Below are positions 49,940-57,593 of a DNA stretch of 64,000 nucleotides, piece by piece. The stretch comes from Streptomyces radiopugnans (lineage in GTDB: Bacteria; Actinomycetota; Actinomycetes; Streptomycetales; Streptomycetaceae). The stretch is from contig NZ_FOET01000001.1 in the NCBI RefSeq assembly GCF_900110735.1, positions 868,001 through 932,000 on the forward strand, written 5' to 3'. How positions within the stretch are numbered: the stretch's first letter is position 1; the number at the start of each line of letters is the position of its first letter. Below the pieces are notes generated by a model. The model saw only the letters and a list, made by a program, of their open reading frames with translations, was not told the DNA's origin and made no database searches. The translations under genes and the position numbers were made by a program.

Positions 49940-50413
49940 TCAGTTGCGGTAGGCGTCCCCGGGTGCGTCGCGCAGCATGCAGGTGAGCCGGGCGCTGCAC
50001 ACGCGGCGGTCCTGCTCGTCGGTGACGGAGATCTCGTAGGTGGTGGTGGACCGGCCGCGGTGCACGGGGGTGGCGGTGCCGGTGACGGTGCCGGAGGTCA
50101 GTCCGCGGTGGTGGGTGCAGTTGAGGTCCACGCCGACGGCGAGCTTGGTGGGGCCGCCGTGGAGCATGGCGCCCACGGAGCCGAGGGTCTCGGCCAGCAC
50201 GGCGGAGGCGCCGCCGTGCAGCAGCCCGTAGGGCTGGGTGTTGCCCTCGACGGGGAGGGTGCCGACGACCTTCTCGGGCGCGGCGTGGGTGATGACCAGG
50301 CCCATGCGCTCGCCGAGGCGTCCGGCGGAGAACAGGGCGGGCAGGTCGATGCCGAGCCCGGCCCACTGGTCGAGGATCTCCTGGGGGAAGACGGTGCTGG
50401 TCGGCTCGCCCAT
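49940..50413 (-). CDS. PaaI-type acyl-CoA thioesterase
   Basis: A 157-residue hotdog-fold protein with the PaaI signature GNTQPYGLLHGGASAVLAET, whose Asn, His-Gly-Gly and Glu form the active site. VGVDLNCTHHRGLTSGTVTG and RSTTTYEISVTDEQDRRVCS follow. Related enzymes hydrolyse phenylacetyl- or hydroxybenzoyl-CoA thioesters. The start ATG 50413 (MGEPTSTVFPQEIL) was preferred over the longer frame. Substrate unknown. Confidence 0.87.
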   Translation of the reverse strand: MGEPTSTVFPQEILDQWAGLGIDLPALFSAGRLGERMGLVITHAAPEKVVGTLPVEGNTQPYGLLHGGASAVLAETLGSVGAMLHGGPTKLAVGVDLNCTHHRGLTSGTVTGTATPVHRGRSTTTYEISVTDEQDRRVCSARLTCMLRDAPGDAYRN

Positions 50414-50492
50414 GGGCGCGTGGCTCCGATCGTCGTGCCGGGGCCGGTGGGGCACGGCCCTGCGGCGGGTGATGGATGTGCTCTACACCGTC

Positions 50493-52793
50493 TTACTTAT
50501 CAGAGGAGTCGGCGGGCCCCCGGGCGGGGGTGAGGCGGATCACCACGGACTTGCTGGCGGGGGTGTTGCTGGTCTCGGCGGTGGCGTCGAGGGGGACCAG
50601 GACGTTGGTCTCGGGGAAGTAGGCGGCCGCGCAGCCGCGGGCGGTGGGGTAGTGGACGACGCGGAAGCCGGGCGCGGTGCGCTCGCGGCCGTCCTCCCAC
50701 TCGCTGGTGAGGTCGGCGTAGGAGCCGTCGGGCAGGCCGAGCGCGGCGGCGTCGCCGGGGTGGACGAGGACCACGCGGCGGCCCCCCTTGATGCCGCGGT
50801 AGCGGTCGTCGAGGCCGTAGACGGTGGTGTTGTACTGGTCGTGGGAGCGCAGGGTCTGCAGCAGCAGGCGGCCGGGCGGGAGGTGCGGCCAGGACAGCGG
50901 CGCGGCGGTGAAGTTGGCCTTTCCGGTGGCGGTGGGGAAGCGGCGCTCGTCGCGCGGGGCGTGGGGCAGGGCGAAGCCGCCGGGGCGGGCGACGCGGGCG
51001 TTGAAGTCGGCGAAGCCGGGGATGGTGCGGGCGATGCGGTCGCGGATCGCGGCGTAGTCGGCCTCGAACTCCTCCCAGGGCACGGGGTGGCCGGGGCCCA
51101 GGACGCGGCGGGCCAGCCGGCAGACGATGGCGGGCTCGGACAGCAGGTGTTCGCCGGCGGGGGCGAGGCGCCCGCGGGAGGCGTGGACGACGCCCATGGA
51201 GTCCTCGACGGTGACGAACTGCTCCCCGGAGGCCTGGACGTCGCGCTCGGTGCGGCCGAGGGTGGGCAGGATCAGGGCGCGGGCGCCGGTGACGCAGTGG
51301 GAGCGGTTGAGCTTGGTGGACACGTGCACGGTCAGCCGGGCCCGCCGCACGGCCGCCTCGGTCACCTCGGTGTCGGGCGAGGCGGCGACGAAGTTGCCGC
51401 CGAGGGCGAAGAACACCTTCGCCCGCCCGTCGCGCAGGGCACGGATGGCGTTCACCACGTCCAGGCCGTGCTCGCGCGGCATGGGGAGGCCGAACTCCGC
51501 CTCCAGGGCGTCCAGCAGGGCGCCGGAGGGCTTCTCGACGATGCCCATGGTGCGGTCGCCCTGGACGTTGCTGTGGCCGCGCACCGGGCAGACCCCGGCG
51601 CCGGGGCGGCCGACGGCGCCGCGCAGCAGCAGGAGGTTGACGATCTCGCGGATGGTGGGCACGGCGTGCCGGTGCTGGGTCAGGCCCATGGCCCAGCACA
51701 CCACGGTGCGCTCCGAGGCCAGCACCAGTTCGGCGGCGCGGTCGATGTCGGCCGGGGCCAGCCCGGTGGCGCGCAGCACGTCGGCGGGGTCGGTGGCGCG
51801 GGCCGCGGCGGCGAACTCCTCGTACCCGTGGGTGTGTTCGCGGACGAAGGCCTCGTCGACCCCGCCGTCGGCCTCCAGCACCCGGCGGCACAGCTCGCGG
51901 AAGAGGGCCTGGTCGCCGCCGATGCGGATCTGCAGGAACAGGTCGGTCAGCTGCGTGCCGGAGCCGGCCAGGCCGCGCAGGGTCTGCGGGTTGTCGAACC
52001 GCTCCAGGCCGGCCTCGGGCAGCGGGTTGACGGTGATGATCCGCGCGCCGCCCTTCTTGGCCCTCTCCAGCGCGGAGAGCATCCTCGGGTGGTTGGTGCC
52101 CGGGTTCTGGCCGGCGACGATGATCAGGTCGGCGCGGTGGAGGTCCTCCAGGAGCACGCTGCCCTTGCCGACGCCGAGGGTCTCGGTCAGCGCGGCGCCG
52201 GAGGACTCGTGGCACAGGTTGGAGCAGTCGGGAAGGTTGTTGGTGCCCAGGCAGCGGGCCAGGAGCTGGTAGAGGAAGGCGGCCTCGTTGCTCGTGCGGC
52301 CGGAGGTGTAGAAGACGGCCTCGTCGGGGGAGTCCAGGGCGCGCAGTTCGCCGGCGACGATCTCGAAGGCATCGTCCCAGCCGATCGGCTCGTAGCGGCC
52401 GGATCCCTCGGCCAGGTACATCGGGTGGGTGAGGCGGCCCTGCTGCCCCAGCCAGTACCCGGAGCGCGCCGCCAGGTCGGCCACGGGGTGCTCGGCGAAG
52501 AAGGCGGGGGTCACCCGCCGCAGCGTGGCCTCCTCGGCGACGGCCTTGGCGCCGTTCTCGCAGAACTCCGCGGTGTGCCGCCGTTCCGGCTCGGGCCAGG
52601 CGCAGCCGGGGCAGTCGAAGCCGTCTTCCTGGTTGACCCTCAGCAGGGTCAGCGCGGTGCGCCGCACCCCCATCTGCTCCCCGGCCACGCGCAGGGACCG
52701 GGCGACGGCGGGCAGCCCGGCGGCGCTTCGGCGCGGGGGGCCTACCCGGGGGGCGTCCTGGACGGGGTCGGTGGCGGGCGGCCTGCGTCTCAT
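50493..52793 (-). CDS. FdhF/YdeP-family molybdopterin oxidoreductase
   Basis: A 766-residue molybdopterin enzyme resembling formate dehydrogenase alpha chains of the YdeP group. An N-terminal Cys cluster (FDCPGCAWPEPE and AEFCENGAK) likely binds an iron-sulfur centre. Pterin-binding regions include WDDAFEIVAGELRAL, YTSGRTSNEAAFLYQLLAR, LCHESSGAAL, VAGQNPGTNHPRML and CPVRGHSNVQGDRTMG. The C-terminal molydop_binding domain has LLQTLRSHDQYNTTVYGLDD. The physiological substrate of this group is not settled. The start ATG 52793 lies directly behind an inverted repeat shared with polA. Confidence 0.9.
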   Translation of the reverse strand: MRRRPPATDPVQDAPRVGPPRRSAAGLPAVARSLRVAGEQMGVRRTALTLLRVNQEDGFDCPGCAWPEPERRHTAEFCENGAKAVAEEATLRRVTPAFFAEHPVADLAARSGYWLGQQGRLTHPMYLAEGSGRYEPIGWDDAFEIVAGELRALDSPDEAVFYTSGRTSNEAAFLYQLLARCLGTNNLPDCSNLCHESSGAALTETLGVGKGSVLLEDLHRADLIIVAGQNPGTNHPRMLSALERAKKGGARIITVNPLPEAGLERFDNPQTLRGLAGSGTQLTDLFLQIRIGGDQALFRELCRRVLEADGGVDEAFVREHTHGYEEFAAAARATDPADVLRATGLAPADIDRAAELVLASERTVVCWAMGLTQHRHAVPTIREIVNLLLLRGAVGRPGAGVCPVRGHSNVQGDRTMGIVEKPSGALLDALEAEFGLPMPREHGLDVVNAIRALRDGRAKVFFALGGNFVAASPDTEVTEAAVRRARLTVHVSTKLNRSHCVTGARALILPTLGRTERDVQASGEQFVTVEDSMGVVHASRGRLAPAGEHLLSEPAIVCRLARRVLGPGHPVPWEEFEADYAAIRDRIARTIPGFADFNARVARPGGFALPHAPRDERRFPTATGKANFTAAPLSWPHLPPGRLLLQTLRSHDQYNTTVYGLDDRYRGIKGGRRVVLVHPGDAAALGLPDGSYADLTSEWEDGRERTAPGFRVVHYPTARGCAAAYFPETNVLVPLDATAETSNTPASKSVVIRLTPARGPADSSDK

Positions 52794-52800
52794 GACCGGT

Positions 52801-52880
52801 GATCCTGCCACGCGCCACCGGCGCGCGACAGTGGCTCCAGGGCGGCCCGTGAACCGGTGTCGGTGGTGCGTGGCAGGATC
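52801..52880. promoter_or_regulatory. Long inverted repeat forming mirror-image upstream regions of polA and the YdeP gene
   Basis: GATCCTGCCACGC (52801-52813) is the exact complement of 52868-52880. The pairing continues inward to 52822/52859 with only two G-U pairs, so the arms are 22 bp. Each gene therefore has the same GCGTGGCAGGATC directly in front: it ends 5 bp before the polA GTG and 7 bp before the YdeP ATG. CAGGAT could be a -10 element giving leaderless transcripts on both sides. The dyad is seen; promoter function is inference. Confidence 0.55.
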
Positions 52881-52885
52881 GGGGC

Positions 52886-55630
52886 GTGGCCAACAAAGCA
52901 TCGAAAGCGACCGCAGCGAACTCCTCCGATCCGTCCGAGTCCCAGGACAGGCGCCTGCTCCTGCTGGACGGGCACTCCCTCGCCTACCGGGCGTTCTTCG
53001 CGCTGCCCGAGGAGAACTTCTCCACCACCACGGGGCAGCCGACGAACGCGATCTACGGTTTCGCCTCGATGCTGGCGAACACGCTGCGCGACGAGGACCC
53101 CACCCATCTGGCGGTCGCCTTCGACGTGTCGCGCACGACCTGGCGCACCGAGGAGTTCGCCGACTACAAGGCGAACCGCTCCAAGTCGCCGGACGGCTTC
53201 AAGGGGCAGGTGGAGCTGATCGGCGAACTGCTGGACGCGATGGGCATCCGGCGGTTCGCGGTGGAGGGCTTCGAGGCGGACGACATCATCGCCACCCTGG
53301 CCACGCAGGCGGTGGCCGAGGGCTTCCACGTCTCGATCGTCACCGGCGACCGGGACTCCTTCCAGCTCGTGAACGACGCGACGACGGTGCTGTACCCCAC
53401 CAGGGGGGTGTCGGAGCTGACCCGCTTCACTCCTTCGATGGTGGAGGAGAAGTACGGCCTGACCCCCGAGCAGTACCCGGACTTCGCGGCCCTGCGCGGC
53501 GACCCGTCGGACAACCTGCCCGGCATCCCCGGGGTGGGCGAGAAGACCGCCGCGAAGTGGATCAGGCAGTTCGGCTCCCTCGCCGAGCTGCTGGAGCGCG
53601 CCGACGAGGTCAAGGGCAAAGTCGGGGAGAAGCTGCGCGAGCACCTGGACAGCGTCCGGCTCAACCGGCGGCTGACGGCGCTGGTGTGCGACGTGGAGCT
53701 GCCGGCCGGCCCGGCGGACCTGGTGCGGGTGCCGTACGACCGGGGGGCGCTGGAGGTGGTGCTGGACGCGCTGGAGTTCCGCAACGCCGGTTTCCGCGAC
53801 CGGCTGTACGCGGTCGACCCGGGCGCGTCCGGCCAGGAGGAGGCGGCCCCGGCGGACGGTGTGGAGGTCGACGGGGTGGTCGCCGGCGCGGGTGAGCTGG
53901 CCCCCTGGCTGGCCGAGCACGCCGCCTCCGGCTCCGATCCGCTGGGTGTGGCCACCGTCGACAGCTGGAAGCTGGGCTCGGGCAGCGTCGCCGAGATCGC
54001 CCTGGCCACCGGGCGTGGTCCGGCCGTGTGGTTCGACCCGTCCCAGCTGGACGAGGCCGACGAGCGGGCGTTCGCGGCGTGGATCGCCGACGGGGCCCGG
54101 CCGAAGGTGATGCACGACGCCAAGGCGGTGATGCGGGTCTTCGCCGAGCACGGCTGGAGCGTGGCGGGCGTCACGATGGACACCGCGCTGGCCGCCTACC
54201 TGGTGCAGCCGGGCCGCCGCTCGTTCGCCCTGGAGGCGCTGTCGGTGGAGTTCCTGGGCCGGGAGCCGGCCCGGCCCGCCGAGAGCAGCGGGCAGCTGGC
54301 GCTGGGCGCGGACGAGGAGGCCGAGGCGGACGCGCTGATGGCCCGGGCCCGCACCGTCCTGGATCTGGGCGGGGCGCTGACCGGGCGGCTGAAGGAGGTC
54401 GGCGCCTCCGGTCTGCTCCAGGACATCGAGCTGCCGACCTCGGGCCTGCTGGCGCGGATGGAGCGGGCGGGCATCGCCGCGGACCGCGAGTGGCTGGGCC
54501 GTATGGAGCAGCAGTTCGCCGCGGCCGTCCAGCAGGCGGTGCGCGAGGCGCACACCGCGGTGGGCCACGAGTTCAACCTCGGCTCGCCGAAGCAGCTGCA
54601 GGAGGTGCTCTTCGGCGAGCTGGGCCTGCCCAAGACCAAGCGGACCAAGACCGGTTACACCACGGACGCCGACGCGCTGACCTGGCTGGCGACGCAGACC
54701 GAGCACGAGCTGCCGGTGATCATGCTGCGCTACCGCGAGCAGTCCAAACTGCGCACCACCGTCGAGGGCCTGATCAAGACGATCGCCGCCGACGGCCGCA
54801 TCCACACCACCTTCAACCAGACGGTCGCCGCCACCGGCCGGCTGTCCTCCACCGACCCCAACCTGCAGAACATCCCGGTGCGCACCGACGAGGGCCGGGC
54901 CATCCGCCGGGGCTTCGTGGTCGGCGAGGGGTACGAGTCGCTGCTGACGGCCGACTACAGCCAGATCGAACTGCGGGTGATGGCGCACCTGTCGGAGGAC
55001 GAGGGCCTGATCGAGGCGTTCACCTCCGGCGAGGACCTGCACACCACCGCCGCCTCCCAGGTCTTCGAGGTCCCCAAGGACCGGGTGGACCCGGAGATGC
55101 GCCGCAAGATCAAGGCCATGTCGTACGGGCTGGCCTACGGGCTGTCGGCCTTCGGCCTGTCGCAGCAGCTCGGCATCACCGCGGACGAGGCGCACAGGCT
55201 GATGGACGCCTACTTCGAACGCTTCGGCGGGGTGCGCGACTACCTGCACCGGGTGGTGGAGGACGCCCGGGCCACCGGCTACACCTCCACCATCCTGGGC
55301 CGCCGCCGCTATCTGCCCGACCTCAACAGCGACAACCGCCAGCGCCGCGAGATGGCCGAGCGGATGGCGCTCAACGCCCCGATCCAGGGCACCGCCGCGG
55401 ACATCGTGAAGATCGCGATGCTGAAGGTGGACCGGGCGCTGGGCGAGGCGGGGCTGCGCTCGCGCATGCTGCTCCAGGTGCACGACGAGATCGTGCTGGA
55501 GGTCGCTCCGGGTGAGCGGTCCCGGGTGGAGGAGCTGGTGCGCCGCGAGATGGCCGGGGCCGTCCGGTTGAGGGCGCCGCTGGACGTCTCCGTGGGCTCC
55601 GGCGAGAACTGGGAGGACGCCGCCCACTGA
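52886..55630 (+). CDS. polA: DNA polymerase I
   Basis: A 914-residue repair and Okazaki-processing polymerase. The N-terminal 5' nuclease domain (~residues 20-310) has LLLLDGHSLAYRAFF, FEADDIIATLA, TGDRDSFQLV and PGVGEKTAAKW. The middle domain (~340-500) corresponds to the 3'-5' exonuclease fold, whose catalytic acids are generally lost in actinobacteria. The polymerase domain has motif A (LLTADYSQIELRVMAHLSED), motif B region KIKAMSYGLAYGLSAFGLSQ and motif C (LLQVHDEIVLEV). The GTG start is five bases after the inverted repeat. Confidence 0.96.
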   Translation: MANKASKATAANSSDPSESQDRRLLLLDGHSLAYRAFFALPEENFSTTTGQPTNAIYGFASMLANTLRDEDPTHLAVAFDVSRTTWRTEEFADYKANRSKSPDGFKGQVELIGELLDAMGIRRFAVEGFEADDIIATLATQAVAEGFHVSIVTGDRDSFQLVNDATTVLYPTRGVSELTRFTPSMVEEKYGLTPEQYPDFAALRGDPSDNLPGIPGVGEKTAAKWIRQFGSLAELLERADEVKGKVGEKLREHLDSVRLNRRLTALVCDVELPAGPADLVRVPYDRGALEVVLDALEFRNAGFRDRLYAVDPGASGQEEAAPADGVEVDGVVAGAGELAPWLAEHAASGSDPLGVATVDSWKLGSGSVAEIALATGRGPAVWFDPSQLDEADERAFAAWIADGARPKVMHDAKAVMRVFAEHGWSVAGVTMDTALAAYLVQPGRRSFALEALSVEFLGREPARPAESSGQLALGADEEAEADALMARARTVLDLGGALTGRLKEVGASGLLQDIELPTSGLLARMERAGIAADREWLGRMEQQFAAAVQQAVREAHTAVGHEFNLGSPKQLQEVLFGELGLPKTKRTKTGYTTDADALTWLATQTEHELPVIMLRYREQSKLRTTVEGLIKTIAADGRIHTTFNQTVAATGRLSSTDPNLQNIPVRTDEGRAIRRGFVVGEGYESLLTADYSQIELRVMAHLSEDEGLIEAFTSGEDLHTTAASQVFEVPKDRVDPEMRRKIKAMSYGLAYGLSAFGLSQQLGITADEAHRLMDAYFERFGGVRDYLHRVVEDARATGYTSTILGRRRYLPDLNSDNRQRREMAERMALNAPIQGTAADIVKIAMLKVDRALGEAGLRSRMLLQVHDEIVLEVAPGERSRVEELVRREMAGAVRLRAPLDVSVGSGENWEDAAH

Positions 55631-56077
55631 GGCGGCCGCGGAAGGCCGTGTGCCGCCCGGGGGCCGGAGACGGCCCGCCCGGGGCGGCACACGGCGGTCC
55701 TCCGCGCGGGGAAGCGGGCGGAGACGGCCCGCGGCCGGTCCCGGGAGCCCGGATCCGGTCCAAGGCGACCGCGAGCGCCGCGAGCGCTCGCGGAACGGTC
55801 GGCCGCGGAAGACGGCGAACGGCGGTGAACGTCCGGTGGAACGGTCGTGTGCGTTGCCGCGTCGTCCTCGAGTGTGGTGGATCGGGTGCCGAACTTGCCG
55901 TAGTGTCCCGCTCGTTACCGTTCGCGGGGAGGCGGCGCGCTCGGAGCGCGAGCACACCGCGCGCGCCGGGCGAACCGGGCACACAGGACGTACACAACCG
56001 TACAGGGCGTCTGGGACGCGCCGCATCCGGCGGATGCGGCGCGGCAGCGCGGGACAACAGCGTGGAGGGTCTGGCAG
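55631..56077. other. 447-bp region between polA and the transglycosylase gene
   Basis: No gene is supported. The first 65 bp hold the polA terminator. Further on, GGAGACGGCCCG occurs twice and several short GC-rich dyads lie near 55770-55795. The last 200 bp form the leader of the transglycosylase gene and include an inverted repeat (GCGCCGCATCC/GGATGCGGCGC) near 56020-56045. I found no recognisable riboswitch motif. Confidence 0.4.
55645..55695 (+). terminator. 14-bp hairpin after polA
   Basis: GCCGTGTGCCGCCC (55645-55658) pairs exactly with 55682-55695 around a 23-base loop, 15 bp past the polA stop. Confidence 0.6.
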
Positions 56078-57544
56078 ATGGCGGCTCGGCGGCTCGTGGG
56101 CAGGGTCCGAAGGGGCGTTACCAGCACCGCGGTGGCGGCGGCGGCGATGGCCGCGCTCACCGCGTCGCAGGGACCCGGCCTGGAACTGGTGCAACCCGGC
56201 GGCCGGGAGGCGGCCGGCTCCCCGGAGGCGTCCGACCTTCCCGCCGACGGCAACTCCCCCTACCACACCGAGCTTCCGCCGCTGGTGAAGCCGGACAAGC
56301 CCGGATCCTCCAGCGACCTGCCGGAGGCCACCGGCCCCGCCGAGTCCGGCATACCCGCCACCGTTCTGGCCGCCTACAAGCGGGCGGAGCGGACCCTCGG
56401 CGAGGAGCGGCCCGGCTGCAACCTCCCCTGGCAACTCCTGGCCGCGATAGGCAAGGTGGAGTCCGGGCAGGCACGCGGCGGAGCCGTGGACGCCCAGGGC
56501 ACCACCCACAAGCCGATCCTGGGGCCCGCGCTCAACGGCGTGGGCTTCGCGCACATCTCGGACACCGACGGCGGCGCGTACGACGGCGACACCCGCTACG
56601 ACCGGGCCGTCGGGCCGATGCAGTTCATCCCGTCCACCTGGGCCAACTGGGGCGCGGACGGCAACGGCGACGGCCGCAAGGACCCGAACAACATCTACGA
56701 CGCCGCCCTCGCCGCCGGGCGCTACCTGTGCGCGGGCGGCAGGAACCTGTCGGACCCGGCCGACCTGGAACGGGCCATCCTCAGCTACAACCAGTCGCGG
56801 GAGTACCTGCGCACGGTGCTGTCCTGGCTGGACTTCTACCGCAAGGGCGCCCACGAGGTCCCCGACGGCGAGGGAGTGCTGCCCGACAGCCCCGGGGCGG
56901 GCAACGAGTCGCGGCCCGCGCGGCCGGGCGGAAAGCCGGCCGCCGGCTCCACCGAGCGTCCGGGGGAGAAGGCCGGCGACCGGAAGAACGAAGGCGGCGG
57001 CGGGAAGGACGGGGACGACGCGAAGCCCTCGCCGAAGCCGCCCGTCTCCAAGGACGGAACGATCGCCCCCCTCCCGCCGGCCGACTCCGAGGAGCCCGAG
57101 GCGCCGGGCGAGGAGCCGGAGGAGCCCGGGAACCCCGAGGAGCCGGGGGAGGAGCCGGAGCAGCCGGGGGAGGAGCCCGAGACCCCCGAAGAGCCCGGCG
57201 AGGAGCCCGAAGAGCCCGGGGAGGAGCCGGAGGAGCCCGGCGAGGACCCCGACTGCCCGGTGGACCCGGAGGACCCCGAGAACCCGGAGGAGCCCGGCGA
57301 GAGCACCGAGGAGCCCGCCGGCTCGCCCTCCCCGACCCCGAGCGGGGAACCGGGCGAGGACTCCGGGGACCCGGAGCAGCCCGGGGACGACCCGGAGGAC
57401 CCCGAGGACCCCTGCGGGGACGAGGACACCGAGAACCCGGACGAGCCCGGGCAGGACGAGGGCGGCAGCGGTCCGCAGGACGACGGGGAGCAGACTCCCG
57501 CCCCGACCGCCGGCGCCACCGTCCAGGCCCGCCAGGAGGACTGA
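56078..57544 (+). CDS. Secreted lytic murein transglycosylase with acidic proline-rich tail
   Basis: A 488-residue cell-wall hydrolase. A signal-like hydrophobic segment lies near the start (STAVAAAAMAALTASQG). The SLT_2-type catalytic domain (~residues 90-260) has LPWQLLAAIGKVESGQARGG with the catalytic Glu, YDRAVGPMQFIPSTWANWG, DGNGDGRKDPNNIYDAALAA and LSYNQSREYL. The last ~190 residues are very acidic repeats of the type EEPEEPGE, with few hydrophobics, likely an extended wall-spanning or metal-binding region. Cys residues in the tail (DCPVD, DPCGDED) are unusual. Confidence 0.87.
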   Translation: MAARRLVGRVRRGVTSTAVAAAAMAALTASQGPGLELVQPGGREAAGSPEASDLPADGNSPYHTELPPLVKPDKPGSSSDLPEATGPAESGIPATVLAAYKRAERTLGEERPGCNLPWQLLAAIGKVESGQARGGAVDAQGTTHKPILGPALNGVGFAHISDTDGGAYDGDTRYDRAVGPMQFIPSTWANWGADGNGDGRKDPNNIYDAALAAGRYLCAGGRNLSDPADLERAILSYNQSREYLRTVLSWLDFYRKGAHEVPDGEGVLPDSPGAGNESRPARPGGKPAAGSTERPGEKAGDRKNEGGGGKDGDDAKPSPKPPVSKDGTIAPLPPADSEEPEAPGEEPEEPGNPEEPGEEPEQPGEEPETPEEPGEEPEEPGEEPEEPGEDPDCPVDPEDPENPEEPGESTEEPAGSPSPTPSGEPGEDSGDPEQPGDDPEDPEDPCGDEDTENPDEPGQDEGGSGPQDDGEQTPAPTAGATVQARQED

Positions 57545-57550
57545 ACCGCC

Positions 57551-57588
57551 GCGCTGCGGGGCCCGGCAGCCGCCGGGCCCCGCAGCGC
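57551..57588. terminator. 17-bp hairpin between convergent transglycosylase and hrpB
   Basis: GCGCTGCGGGGCCCGGC pairs exactly with 57572-57588 around AGCC. It sits in the 49-bp gap between the two convergent stop codons and likely terminates both. Confidence 0.8.
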
Positions 57589-57593
57589 ACCGC

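Noticed and set aside
50500..52896. Second long minus-strand frame overlapping the YdeP gene
   Set aside because: Arg/Pro-rich translation, out of frame with the motif-bearing protein at 50493-52793.
55880..56077. Possible c-di-AMP (ydaO-type) riboswitch before the cell-wall hydrolase gene
   Set aside because: Such leaders occur upstream of Streptomyces wall hydrolases, but I could not find the conserved ydaO sequence blocks here.
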